Source of the DNA: Ancylobacter crimeensis
GTDB lineage: Bacteria > Pseudomonadota > Alphaproteobacteria > Rhizobiales > Xanthobacteraceae
Reading direction: 5' to 3'
Assembly: GCF_023016805.1 (NCBI RefSeq)
Contig: NZ_JALKCH010000006.1
Span: 62,001 to 126,000 of the forward strand
Length of the DNA: 64,000 nt
The notes beneath the pieces were generated by a model that was given only the letters and a program-made list of their open reading frames with translations, ran no database searches and was not told the DNA's origin. Of the stretch, positions 24,801 to 31,887 are shown in pieces. Position 1 is the first letter of the stretch, and the number at the start of each line of letters is the position of its first letter. The position numbers and the translations under genes were made by a program.

Positions 24801-27016
24801 GCTGAATGGAAGGCGTGCGAGGTCCGCAGCCGCTGGGTCGCGATCCCTCGGCCGTCCAGCAGCGCCTGCAGCGCGTCGATGCCGGCATGTTCGCCGGCCG
24901 CGACGGTCTGCCGACGGCCGTTCACCGCGGCGATGGTGACCCCTGCGGGCAGCAGCGGCTCCAGTTCCTCGACCGCCAGCCGCACCGAGAGCATGGAGCC
25001 GGCGGGCTGGGCATGGATGAGCTGCGCGCGCCGGGCAATGGCGCGGGCAGCATCCTCGAAGCGGTAAACGCCGGCGAGCGTCGCCGCCACCAGTTCGCCG
25101 AGGCTGTGGCCCGCCATGGCGTCGGGCCGGATGCCCCACTCCATCAGCAGGCGGGCGGTGGCGTATTCGATCAGGAACAGCGCCGGTTGGGTGTTCAGGG
25201 TGACGTCGAGCGCACCGGTGTCCGGCCCGGAGGGAAACAGCACCTCACGGATGTCGGTGCCGGTGACCTCCGCGACGCAGGCGGCGCCGCGATCGACGAT
25301 GTCGCGGAACAGCGGTTCGCTCTCGTAGAGCCCGCGCCCCATCCCGACCGCCTGCGCGCCCTGGCCGGGGAACAGGAAGACGATGGGCCGCTTCTCCTCG
25401 ACCCGACCCGCGGCGGGCGCCGCCCGCAGCTTGGCCGCCAGCTCCTCATGCGAACGCGCGACCACGGCGGCGCGATGGTCGAAGCCCCGGCGGCCGGCGG
25501 CGAGCGTGTGCGCGATGTCCTCCAGTCGCTGCTCGGGATGGGCCAGCGCATGGTCGGCAAGCGCCGCCGCGGCCTCGCCAAGCGCGGCCGGCGTGCGGGC
25601 GGAAAGCGGGAACAGCAGAGCCCGGCCCTCGCCGCGCGCGGCACGGATGGCGGCGCGCGGGGCTTCCTCCATCACCACATGGACGTTCGTGCCGCCGACG
25701 CCGAAGGCACTGGTGCCGGTGCGCCGCGGCGTCGGGCCGGCAGGCCATTGCCGCGCTTCGGCGCTGATGAAGAACGGGCTGGCGGCGAGATCGATCTCGG
25801 GGTTGGCGCGCTCGAAATGCAGCTGCGGCGGGATCTCGCCATGGTGCAGCACCAGCGCGGTCTTGATGAGCCCGGTGACGCCGGCGGCGGCGTCGAGATG
25901 GCCGACATTCGCCTTCACCGAACCCAGCGCGCAGGTGCCGTTGACATCGCTCGTCGCGCGAAAGGCCTTGAGGAGCCCGGTGAACTCGATCGGGTCGCCG
26001 AGCGAGGTCGCCGTGCCGTGCGCCTCGACATAGCCCACGGTGTCGGCGGTGATGCCGGCGAGCTGGTGCGCGGTGGCGATGGCGCGGGCCTGCCATTCCG
26101 GGCTCGGCGAGGTGAAGCCGACCTTGCCGGCGCCGTCATTGTTGACGCCGCAGCCGCGGATGACCGCATAGACCTGATCGCCGTCATTGAGCGCGTCTTC
26201 CAGCCGGCGCAGCACCACGAGGCCGGCGCCGCTGCCGAACACGGTGCCGCCGGCGGCCGCGTCGAAGGGACGGCAACGCCCGTCCGGCGAGACCATGCCG
26301 CCTTCCTGGTGCATGTAGCCGCGCTGCTGCGGGAAGGAGATGGAGGCCCCGCCCGCCAGCGCCATGTCGCACTGATAGGTCTGGAGACTCTGCACCGCCT
26401 GCGACACCGCCAGCAGCGAGGTCGAGCAGGCGCTCGCCAGCGTCATCGCCGGGCCGTGCAGGCCGAGCTTGTAGGCGATGCGGGTGGCGACGAAATCGTG
26501 GCCGGCGCCGACCAGAAGCGGATATTGCCCGACCTGGAACTCGTCGGTGAAACCCTCGATGATGCGCCGGTTGGCAAGGACGTGGCGCAGAAAATAGGTG
26601 TTCATCGAGCAGCCGGCGAAGACGCCGATCAGCCCCTCGAACGCCGCCGGGTCATGGCCGGCATCCTCCAGCCCCTCCCATGCGCATTCCAGCAGCACGC
26701 GCTGCTGGGGGTCCGTCAGCGCGCTCTCGCGGGCGTGCATACCGAAGAAGGGCGCGTCGAATCGATCGACGTCGGTCAAAATGGGCCGGGCCGCGACATA
26801 GTTCGGATCCCGGTGCACCTCCGCGCCGAACGTGTCCTCGATCTGATCGGGACCGAAGGCGGAGATGCTGTCCACGCCGGCCCGGATGTTCTCCCAGAAC
26901 TGGCGCACCGAAGGGGCGCCGGGGAAACGCCCGGCCATGCCCACGATGGCGACGGCGCCGAGGTCCAGCAATGCGCGCAGTGACTCGTCGGGCTGGTCGA
27001 AGCTGTGCATGTTCAT
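18893..27016 (-). CDS. Hybrid PKS-NRPS: KS-AT-ACP-aminotransferase-C-A-PCP
   Basis: 2,707 residues. Ketosynthase 20-450 (Cys near 197 in 'SACSTSL', His in 'EAHGTATS' and 'NVGHLD'); acyltransferase 540-860 with 'GHSLGE' near 635 and 'HAFHS' near 733, the malonyl-CoA signature; ACP 'LGFDSL' near 982; Ala/Pro-rich linker 1005-1160; class III PLP aminotransferase 1165-1620 (Lys in 'YGKVIGGG' near 1450), like the amination domain of the mycosubtilin/iturin synthetases; condensation domain with intact 'HHIVCDG' near 1779; adenylation domain ('TSGSTGVPKG' near 2250, 'NVYGPTETT' near 2380); carrier 'LGADSIQL' near 2635. No ketoreductase, dehydratase or enoylreductase exists, which fits amination of the beta-keto group. 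My reading of the A-domain code is D-I-L-Q-M-C-V-I-W-K, nearest to glycine-type codes but uncertain. The start overlaps the A-PCP stop (ATGA). Confidence 0.93.
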   Translation of the reverse strand: MNMHSFDQPDESLRALLDLGAVAIVGMAGRFPGAPSVRQFWENIRAGVDSISAFGPDQIEDTFGAEVHRDPNYVAARPILTDVDRFDAPFFGMHARESALTDPQQRVLLECAWEGLEDAGHDPAAFEGLIGVFAGCSMNTYFLRHVLANRRIIEGFTDEFQVGQYPLLVGAGHDFVATRIAYKLGLHGPAMTLASACSTSLLAVSQAVQSLQTYQCDMALAGGASISFPQQRGYMHQEGGMVSPDGRCRPFDAAAGGTVFGSGAGLVVLRRLEDALNDGDQVYAVIRGCGVNNDGAGKVGFTSPSPEWQARAIATAHQLAGITADTVGYVEAHGTATSLGDPIEFTGLLKAFRATSDVNGTCALGSVKANVGHLDAAAGVTGLIKTALVLHHGEIPPQLHFERANPEIDLAASPFFISAEARQWPAGPTPRRTGTSAFGVGGTNVHVVMEEAPRAAIRAARGEGRALLFPLSARTPAALGEAAAALADHALAHPEQRLEDIAHTLAAGRRGFDHRAAVVARSHEELAAKLRAAPAAGRVEEKRPIVFLFPGQGAQAVGMGRGLYESEPLFRDIVDRGAACVAEVTGTDIREVLFPSGPDTGALDVTLNTQPALFLIEYATARLLMEWGIRPDAMAGHSLGELVAATLAGVYRFEDAARAIARRAQLIHAQPAGSMLSVRLAVEELEPLLPAGVTIAAVNGRRQTVAAGEHAGIDALQALLDGRGIATQRLRTSHAFHSAMMEPVAEPLTACFAALPAQAPAIPFLSCVTGTWIDAGSAPEPTYWGRQCRSPVRFSQALDAIAALGQPLLVEIGPGRVLTTFARQTLAKDDYAGVIQTFGTPGEEALTLREAVAALWVRGVAPDWAVLTGPGCRRVSLPTYRFQRERHWIEPPPPASQTPIASTPQPQPLHDAISGSATPDSSAPLFETGTPSMATIAEQIAPQAQSRGAARAAAVETDLVAVLEDLSGETIPAGERHTSFLELGFDSLFLAQVATRVQQSFKVPVTFRQLLADLPTIADLACHLVAQMPEPAEDATPVAAVPPVSAPVPAAPAAPVLLAGAPVPFAAAHAVPGGAGGMADLFRLQLGAMQQVINQQIAALQGAPAVLLPAEAVAAAVPAVAPAPAAVSVPPAVSVPPAVPAPAALASEAPADSGEQPLRFQVYRAAKSAPVPLTDRQKAFIADLETRFSARAAGSKAYTQQHRGVLADPRAAAGFRAEWKELVFPVVCARSKGSRIWDVDGNAYVDLVNGYGQTAFGHAPDFVLEAVAAQMAEGFAIGPQSPLAGEVADLVRELTGNERVTFCNTGSEAVMAAMRVARTVTGRNRVVLFGGGYHGQFDEVLVKGGSLTAPPRALPVAPGIPTGSVGNMVVLPFASPDSLSWIRANADSIACVITEPVQSRHPGLVPVDFLRELRAITEEAGTAFVMDEVVTGFRTHPGGMQAVLGIRADLATYGKVIGGGLPIGVLAGKARFMDALDGGQWRYGDESVPEVAPTFFAGTFVRHPMALAAARAVLLHLKAAGPALQQGLAARTAGLVGRINADLERRGIATRAETYSSWFYLNFHEEDRFGSLFFPQARSLGLHIQDGFPKFLTTCHGPEEIDEVVRIFGESLDALQEVGILPGAKGAGAAAPVAPAHAAAPAAPVSAPLPRAIAPTEPQREIWLAAQIGPEASCAFNESVSVRLDGAIDAEALGRALNAVVARHDALRGRFDAGGETFIVEDTLDVPLQAIDLSGVPDPEGELAAILRNDAATPFDLVRGPLLRAALATLSPASHVLVLTGHHIVCDGWSMNIILDEMARHYGQAAPALDTPLPFRRYAADVAALAGSGTADRTYWLKRFDTLPPDAELPSDRPREAMKSFRGATYRSQIDADLARAVKKAGARQGATLFTTLATAFQIVTWRLTGQSDQVVAIPTAGQSLAEGGPLVGHCVNFLPLRTLIEADAPAGGLLKTVQKAMVELNEHQNFTFGTLVRELTLPRNRARLPLTQVQFNLERLGDRLRFGEVEAAVTPNAKAFTNFDIFLNVIEGPDGLRLDCDYSTDLFDESTVARWLGHFEQVLRALVEDAGRPVRELPIFDAVSLRWITETLNATAVDVDLTPLPDLVRAQAARTPEAVAVRWHERSLSYAELDAASDVLAARLQKLVPQPGGRVGILMKRSADLVAGLVAIVKAGHAFVPLDPEHPETRLGLVTRTAELDALVSDDPRAADLVPGLPLVDLSVAVPVAGPQAAAEPAPVRVRPEDSAYVIFTSGSTGVPKGVEISHAALSNLLWSFAEKPGFRAGQTLLAVTTVSFDIALLELFLPLVTGGTVIIADRDAVRSGFGLKDLIDAERPTHIQATPSLWRMLLETGFRPYQGLVMLCGGEPLPRDLADQLSGGAGELWNVYGPTETTIWSSAGRVQPGTGPVTIGEPIQNTQLHVVDASGHVASLGVAGELVIGGMGLAKGYFHQPALTEATFRTEQPGTGAAARFYHTGDLARRLPDGRIQHLGRRDLQIKLHGFRIELEDIESAARGCPGVAAAAVALVGEGEAARLVGYYVAAPDVEGLGAEGLPAALQRHVGQLLPDYMRPALWMKLDALPQTLNRKLDRKALPRPEWTAVAAERTVLRPRNAMEQKLADIWCEVLQLREVGVEDDLFELGADSIQLFKIAARMLSNGLGLEARHVMQHPTIAGLARAAEEIARSGVTAAPRLSSFRRSAGRAIGEAN
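23607..23638. repeat. Direct repeat in the ACP-aminotransferase linker
   Basis: The 14-base sequence GGCGGAACCGACAC occurs at 23607-23620 and again at 23625-23638 (period 18), giving a repeated Val-Ser-Val-Pro-Pro-Ala peptide. It lies in a low-complexity linker and is most simply a slippage product. Confidence 0.7.
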
Positions 27017-28932
27017 GGCGTCCTCCCGAGCCGGTTGTCGCGCATGCGCCTGAGCGCCGCCTGGCGGGAATCGGCCCGGGTGGCCAGGTCGCCGCCGAGG
27101 ACGCCGCCAAAGTCGCCGCCGCGATCGCCGGCGAGGCGCTCCCCGGCACCTGCGCCGGGATCGAGCCGTGCCGCGAGGCTGGCGACGGTCGGGTGATCGA
27201 AGAGCTCCACCAGGCGGAGCGGCGTACCGGCGATCTCGCCGAGTCGGGCGTGGATGTTCATCAGCCGTAGCGAGGTACCGCCGAGTTCGAAGAAGTTCAC
27301 GTCGCGCGGCACATGGGTCAGGCCAAGCACCTCACCCCACAGCCGGGCGAGCCGGGCCTCGATGCCGGACATCGCCTGCGCGGCAGCCGCGGATACGTCG
27401 GGGGTTTCGACCTCCGGCGTTTCGGCGAGGCCGACAAGTGCCTTCCGGTCGGTCTTGCCGTTCGCGGTCAGGGGCAGCTCGTCGATCAGGCGGAAACCGG
27501 AGGGCACCATATAGGCCGGCAGCGAACGACGCAGGCGCTCCGTCAGCGCGGATGCCAGCGTCTCCCGTGCCGCCGGCATGGCCGGCTTCACGAAGGCGAC
27601 GAGGCGACGACCCGCCGCGGGACTGCCGCAGGCGACGATCGCGGCGTCGGCGACCTCGGGCTCCCGGCGCAGCGCGCTCTCGATCTCCTCGATCTCGACC
27701 CGGTTGCCGTCGATCTTGACCTGCTGGTCCAGTCGCCCGAGAAACTCGAAGGTACCGCCGGGCCGGCACCGTGCGAGATCGCCGGTGAGATAGAGCCGCT
27801 CGCCGACGGAGGGGACCACGCGGAACTTCTCCGCCGTCAGCTCCGGCGCATTGAGGTAACCGAGCGCCAGCCCCGCGCCGCCGACGCAAAGCTGCCCGGC
27901 CTCTCCCGCCGGGACCGGATGGAAATCCTGGTCGAGGACATAGGCCGTGCTATGGGCGATGGGCCGGCCGATCGGCAGTGCGCCGCCCTCGATCCGGTCG
28001 ATGATGTGGCAGCAGGAAAAGGTGGTGTTCTCGGTCGGGCCGTAGCCGTTGACGAAGGTGCAGTGAGGCAGCGCGGCGCGGGCGCGGGCGATGTGAGCCG
28101 GCGAAACGACGTCGCCGCCGGTGAGAATACGGCGCAGCGGGCGCAGGCCCTCGAGCCGCTGGTCGACCAGCAGATGGAACAGCCCAGCCGTGAACCACGC
28201 CGTCGACACGCCATAGGCGGCGATCGCGGCCACGATGTCGTCGAGCGCCGGCTTCGCCGCCGGCACCACGCCGAGGCTGCCGCCATTGAGCAGCGCGCCC
28301 CAGATCTCGAAGGTGCTGGCATCGAAGGCAAGCGGTGCGAGATGAAGGATCACCTCGTCCGGCGCGAAGCGGGCATAGGTCTGCCCGCTCACCAGCCGGG
28401 CGATGGCCCGATGCGGCACCACCACGCCCTTTGGGCGCCCGGTCGAGCCGGACGTGTACATCACATAGGCCGGGTCCTCGCCCGATACGCATTCGGGCAA
28501 CACCTCGGCCGACAGCGCGGCGGAGGCGTCACGGGCCCCGGCGAGATCGACGAACCGCTCGCCGGCCGCCTGCGCGATGCCGGGCGAGAGCTCCGCATGC
28601 CCGACAACCAGCACGGGCGCGGCGTCGCCCAGCATGTGGGCAAGGCGCTCGGCCGGGTAGGCCGGGTCCAGCGGAACGAACACCGCGCCGACCTTGAGGA
28701 TGGCGAGGATGGCGAGGATGGCATCGGCCGAACGCCCGGTCAGCAACGCCACGCGATCGCCGGCACCGACATCGCGCTCCAGCAGATAACGGGCAAGTTG
28801 ATTGGAGCGGAAATCGAGATCCGCATAGGTAAGGCGCAGCCCGCCTTCTCTTATTGACGTAGCGTTAGGTGCCGAATGAACCTGCCGGGCAAAAAGTCCA
28901 TGAACGGTCATATTTTGTCTGAAATAAAACAT
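27013..28932 (-). CDS. NRPS loading protein: adenylation and carrier domains (A-PCP)
   Basis: About 639 residues from the ATG at 28932 (GGA six bases upstream); a GTG at 29010 would add 26 residues and an ATG at 28911 would remove seven. The adenylation domain has 'YTSGSTGRPKG' near residue 158, 'FDASTFEIW' and 'NGYGPTENT'. My hand alignment to GrsA gives the specificity code D-A-F-W-L-G-G-T-F-K, one change from the well-known valine code DAFWIGGTFK, so valine or another branched residue is likely. The carrier motif is 'LGGTSLRL' near 548. With no condensation domain before or after it, and an ATGA overlap with the ketosynthase gene, it is the starter module that hands an aminoacyl group to the ketosynthase. 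It is the first gene of the NRPS-PKS operon. Confidence 0.9.
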   Translation of the reverse strand: MFYFRQNMTVHGLFARQVHSAPNATSIREGGLRLTYADLDFRSNQLARYLLERDVGAGDRVALLTGRSADAILAILAILKVGAVFVPLDPAYPAERLAHMLGDAAPVLVVGHAELSPGIAQAAGERFVDLAGARDASAALSAEVLPECVSGEDPAYVMYTSGSTGRPKGVVVPHRAIARLVSGQTYARFAPDEVILHLAPLAFDASTFEIWGALLNGGSLGVVPAAKPALDDIVAAIAAYGVSTAWFTAGLFHLLVDQRLEGLRPLRRILTGGDVVSPAHIARARAALPHCTFVNGYGPTENTTFSCCHIIDRIEGGALPIGRPIAHSTAYVLDQDFHPVPAGEAGQLCVGGAGLALGYLNAPELTAEKFRVVPSVGERLYLTGDLARCRPGGTFEFLGRLDQQVKIDGNRVEIEEIESALRREPEVADAAIVACGSPAAGRRLVAFVKPAMPAARETLASALTERLRRSLPAYMVPSGFRLIDELPLTANGKTDRKALVGLAETPEVETPDVSAAAAQAMSGIEARLARLWGEVLGLTHVPRDVNFFELGGTSLRLMNIHARLGEIAGTPLRLVELFDHPTVASLAARLDPGAGAGERLAGDRGGDFGGVLGGDLATRADSRQAALRRMRDNRLGRTP

Positions 28933-29492
28933 ATCAAATCCATGGCAACGAAATGTACTTCCGGTAATCTCCTTCACGACTGGCCGCACGGGGAAAGAGC
29001 ACCCGGCCACGACCTCATGGTCCGCGACCGATGCCCAACTTGCATCCTCGGAAAACGTCGAGTTGGCTACGCCTTTCAGCCAGTTTCCGATGATCGGAAG
29101 GATAAGTCTGCCGACCCCCCTACCTCCTCGCTATCCTTCGGTATGGATTTCGGCCCCACGCCGCGAAAACGGGGAAGGCGCAACCTGTCTCCTCGCCGTT
29201 AGGTCAACTTGTCACAGTCTTCCGCAGCGATATGCGAAGCGCCACCGCCCGGGCCGGACCCTCCACCCTTCGGCGGATCGGCCTTCGGGCACGCGAAATC
29301 ATCTCCCGGCCAACGAACATCTTCACGCAGAAGGGATCGGGCGCGTATCCGGCTTCGATTGCGATGCCGACCTGTCGGGGCGCATGTTGCCGTCGGCGGC
29401 CGCCCGGCTTTCCGGCATGCGCCCTTCCCCCGACCTGTCGCGCCCACCGAGAGCGACGCAGGATGATCCCGCAGCCGCGGATGGAGACCAGC
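28933..29492. other. Divergent promoter region
   Basis: About 560 bases between the first gene of the NRPS-PKS operon (minus) and the glycoside hydrolase gene (plus). The part next to the NRPS start is AT-richer and should hold its promoter. A plus-strand frame runs through 29232-29492 in phase with the hydrolase, but its Arg/Pro-rich composition does not look like protein. I see no RNA or repeat. Confidence 0.5.
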
Positions 29493-30515
29493 ATGCACGG
29501 CCTGTTGCTTCGACTTGTCGTCGCGCTGCTGGTTCTGGGCTCCCTCGGCCGGGTGGCGCTGGCTGAAATGCTGTGGGGCGTCAACGGTCATCCGCTGGTT
29601 TCCTACACCGGAGTGACGATCGACGAGCAGATGGACCTGATCCAGCATCTGGGCCTGCGCTCCTACCGCGTCGACGTCACGACCATCGACCAAGTCGACC
29701 GCCTGGCCGCTCTCGTCGAGGCCGGGCGCAAGCGCGGCGTCTCCATCCTGCCGGTTCTGGTCGCCTCCGACGATCTCGACACCACCGACGAGACGACGCT
29801 GCATCGCGACGCTTTCGCCTTCGCCTCCGCCCTTGCGCGCCGCTTTGCCTCCACCATCGACGTGTGGGAGCTCGGCAACGAAATGGAGAACTATGCGCTG
29901 CTCGAGCCCTGCGAGATGCGCGACGACGGAACGACCTATCCCTGCGAATGGGGCACCGCCGGGGGCATGGGTCCGCTCGACTATTACGGCCCGCGCTACA
30001 AGAAGATCGCGGCCGTGCTGCGCGGCCTCTCGGAAGGCGTGAAGGAGGGCAACCCGGCGGCCCGCCGCGCCATCGGCTCGGCAGGGTGGGGCCATCTCGG
30101 CATCTTCGACCGCTACCATGCCGACGGCATCGAATGGGACATTTCGGTCTGGCACATGTACGGCCAGGATCCCGAACCCGCCTTCCAGCGTCTCGCCGCC
30201 TTCGGCAAGCCGATCTGGGTGACGGAATTCAACCATCCCTTCGACAGCACGCAGAACGAGGCCGACCGCGAGGCCGGGCAAGCCAAGGGCATCGTCCACT
30301 GGATGGAACGCCTGAAGGCGCTGAGCGCGACCTATCGCGTCGAGGCCGCGCAGATCTACGAGCTGTTCGACGAGGCTTACTGGGCCCCCAATCCGGAAGC
30401 CCATATGGGGCTCTACCGCCTGACGCCACGCCCCGATGACGGGGGTTGGGCTCCCGACGCACCCAAGCCGGCATTCCATGCCGTGCAACAGTTTCTGGCG
30501 TCCGGAAACCGCTGA
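29493..30515 (+). CDS. Secreted clan GH-A glycoside hydrolase
   Basis: A 340-residue protein from the ATG at 29493, eight bases after GGAG; the frame is open further upstream but the signal peptide (residues 1-24, ending 'GRVALAE') starts here. A TIM-barrel hydrolase of clan GH-A is indicated by 'WELGNE' (Glu130, acid/base after the conserved Asn) and 'WVTEFNHP' (Glu245, nucleophile), with 'VWHMYG' before it. GH39- or GH5-like families are the closest in style. It sits at the edge of the exopolysaccharide genes, and trimming or degrading the exported polymer is the natural inference. The exact family cannot be fixed by eye. Confidence 0.8.
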   Translation: MHGLLLRLVVALLVLGSLGRVALAEMLWGVNGHPLVSYTGVTIDEQMDLIQHLGLRSYRVDVTTIDQVDRLAALVEAGRKRGVSILPVLVASDDLDTTDETTLHRDAFAFASALARRFASTIDVWELGNEMENYALLEPCEMRDDGTTYPCEWGTAGGMGPLDYYGPRYKKIAAVLRGLSEGVKEGNPAARRAIGSAGWGHLGIFDRYHADGIEWDISVWHMYGQDPEPAFQRLAAFGKPIWVTEFNHPFDSTQNEADREAGQAKGIVHWMERLKALSATYRVEAAQIYELFDEAYWAPNPEAHMGLYRLTPRPDDGGWAPDAPKPAFHAVQQFLASGNR

Positions 30516-30815
30516 ATCACCCAGGCTACGTCGCTCGTGGTGCACTGCGGCAAACCCGAACTGATAATCCGCCATCTATGGGATTAGACCGGGCCGCGGA
30601 CGATAACCAGGCTACGCCTAATGCGCTCCTTTACGCGACGGACGCTCCAGTCTGAAATGACTGCAACGGAATTCAAACTAAATCTCACCGAAAAAGAGAA
30701 ATTTAGCATCCAATCAATGGCATACCGGCAGAAGCGTATTGCTCTTCGATTGCGTAGGTAAAATAGTATTTAGTCGGCGATTTTAAGTATTAAAATTCCC
30801 CGGGGCGAGCACATC
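30516..30815. other. AT-rich promoter region of the polysaccharide genes
   Basis: About 300 bases without a gene. The stretch 30655-30800 is strongly AT-rich for this window and precedes the initiating sugar transferase, so it probably contains its promoter. No clear -35/-10 pair with correct spacing, operator or hairpin stands out. Confidence 0.45.
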
Positions 30816-31517
30816 ATGGACGCGGACATCAACCTTAACGCATTTGCCCTCGTAAAGGGCGGCCATCTCGGCTCCCAGCGTCAGCCTTCCATGAACAATG
30901 ATTGCGTTGGCGGTGGTGGAAAGCGTTTCATGGATCTGACGCTTGCCACGATCGGCCTGCTTTTCCTGTCGATTCTGATGATCGTCATCGCAGCGCTCAT
31001 CCGCTGCACCATGGGTGGCCCGGCGATCTTCCGTCATGTTCGCGTGGGTCATGGCGGCATTCCGTTCGAGTGCCTGAAGTTCCGCACCATGGTCGTGGAC
31101 AGCGAGGCTGTGCTTGCACGGCACCTCGCCGCCGACCCCGCAGCCGCGGAGGAATGGCAGCGTACCCGCAAGCTGAAGAAGGACCCCCGCGTCACCTGGC
31201 TCGGCCGGGCGCTGCGGACGTCGAGCCTTGACGAGTTGCCCCAGCTCATCAACATCATCAAGGGTGACATGAGCTGTGTCGGCCCCCGTCCTATCATCGC
31301 GGACGAGCTGGAGCTCTATGGCACCGATGCCGCCAAATACCTCGCCGCCCGTCCGGGTCTGACCGGGCTGTGGCAGGTCAGCGGGCGCAGCACCCTCAGC
31401 TATGCCGAGCGCGTCGCGCTCGATGCGGAATATGTGAACGCCTGGTCGATCTGGTCGGATGTCGAGATCATGGCCCGCACCGTGCCGGCCATGCTCAAGT
31501 CACACCAGACATCCTGA
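30816..31517 (+). CDS. Initiating sugar (glycosyl-1-phosphate) transferase, ExoY-like
   Basis: A 233-residue protein with one hydrophobic N-terminal segment (about 42-62) and the compact catalytic domain of the WbaP/ExoY family, which transfers a sugar phosphate from a UDP-sugar to undecaprenyl phosphate on the inner face of the membrane. Diagnostic motifs: 'KFRTM', 'SLDELPQLINIIKGDMS', 'GPRP' and 'PGLTGLWQVSGRS'. The length matches rhizobial ExoY (about 226 residues) rather than the longer WbaP forms. It starts repeat-unit assembly for the polymer exported by the surrounding genes. A second Met at residue 26 is an alternative start. Confidence 0.92.
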   Translation: MDADINLNAFALVKGGHLGSQRQPSMNNDCVGGGGKRFMDLTLATIGLLFLSILMIVIAALIRCTMGGPAIFRHVRVGHGGIPFECLKFRTMVVDSEAVLARHLAADPAAAEEWQRTRKLKKDPRVTWLGRALRTSSLDELPQLINIIKGDMSCVGPRPIIADELELYGTDAAKYLAARPGLTGLWQVSGRSTLSYAERVALDAEYVNAWSIWSDVEIMARTVPAMLKSHQTS

Positions 31518-31559
31518 GCGAGCGGTCCTGCACCGGCCGGTCCCTGCGCTCGCCGGGCT

Positions 31560-31787
31560 TCATTCGGCCCGCAGCAGCGAATCGGCGATCGCTCCGATGA
31601 GATAGGCGATCTGGTAGAGAACCATCAGGATGAGCCCGAAACCGATCGCCTCGCCAATACCTTGGCCGGTATAAAGTCCATAGCAGATACCGCCCGAGAA
31701 TATCGAGGGGCAAAACAGGAACAAAAGATAGGCCTGGAAGATAAATCCAGAAATGATGCCGAATACAAATGTCGACATGACCAGCAT
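31560..31787 (-). CDS. Small two-helix membrane protein, possibly ExoX-like
   Basis: A 75-residue protein with two hydrophobic helices (about 5-28 and 44-68) and a short charged tail 'SLLRAE'. The ATG at 31787 has a GAGAT-type site upstream; Met4 is an alternative. It is convergent with the ExoY-like gene. In rhizobia a small membrane protein, ExoX, encoded next to exoY, restrains polysaccharide synthesis; size, topology and neighbourhood fit that, but the residues do not let me claim homology. It could also be an unrelated small membrane protein. Confidence 0.55.
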   Translation of the reverse strand: MLVMSTFVFGIISGFIFQAYLLFLFCPSIFSGGICYGLYTGQGIGEAIGFGLILMVLYQIAYLIGAIADSLLRAE

Positions 31788-31887
31788 TTATCTCTATCCG
31801 GCGGTCCAGGTGACGCCGGGAGAGCATAGGTAGCTCACGGGAATTTTACAACAGGATTGTCGACCCCTCGCTGTCAGGATACACGTC

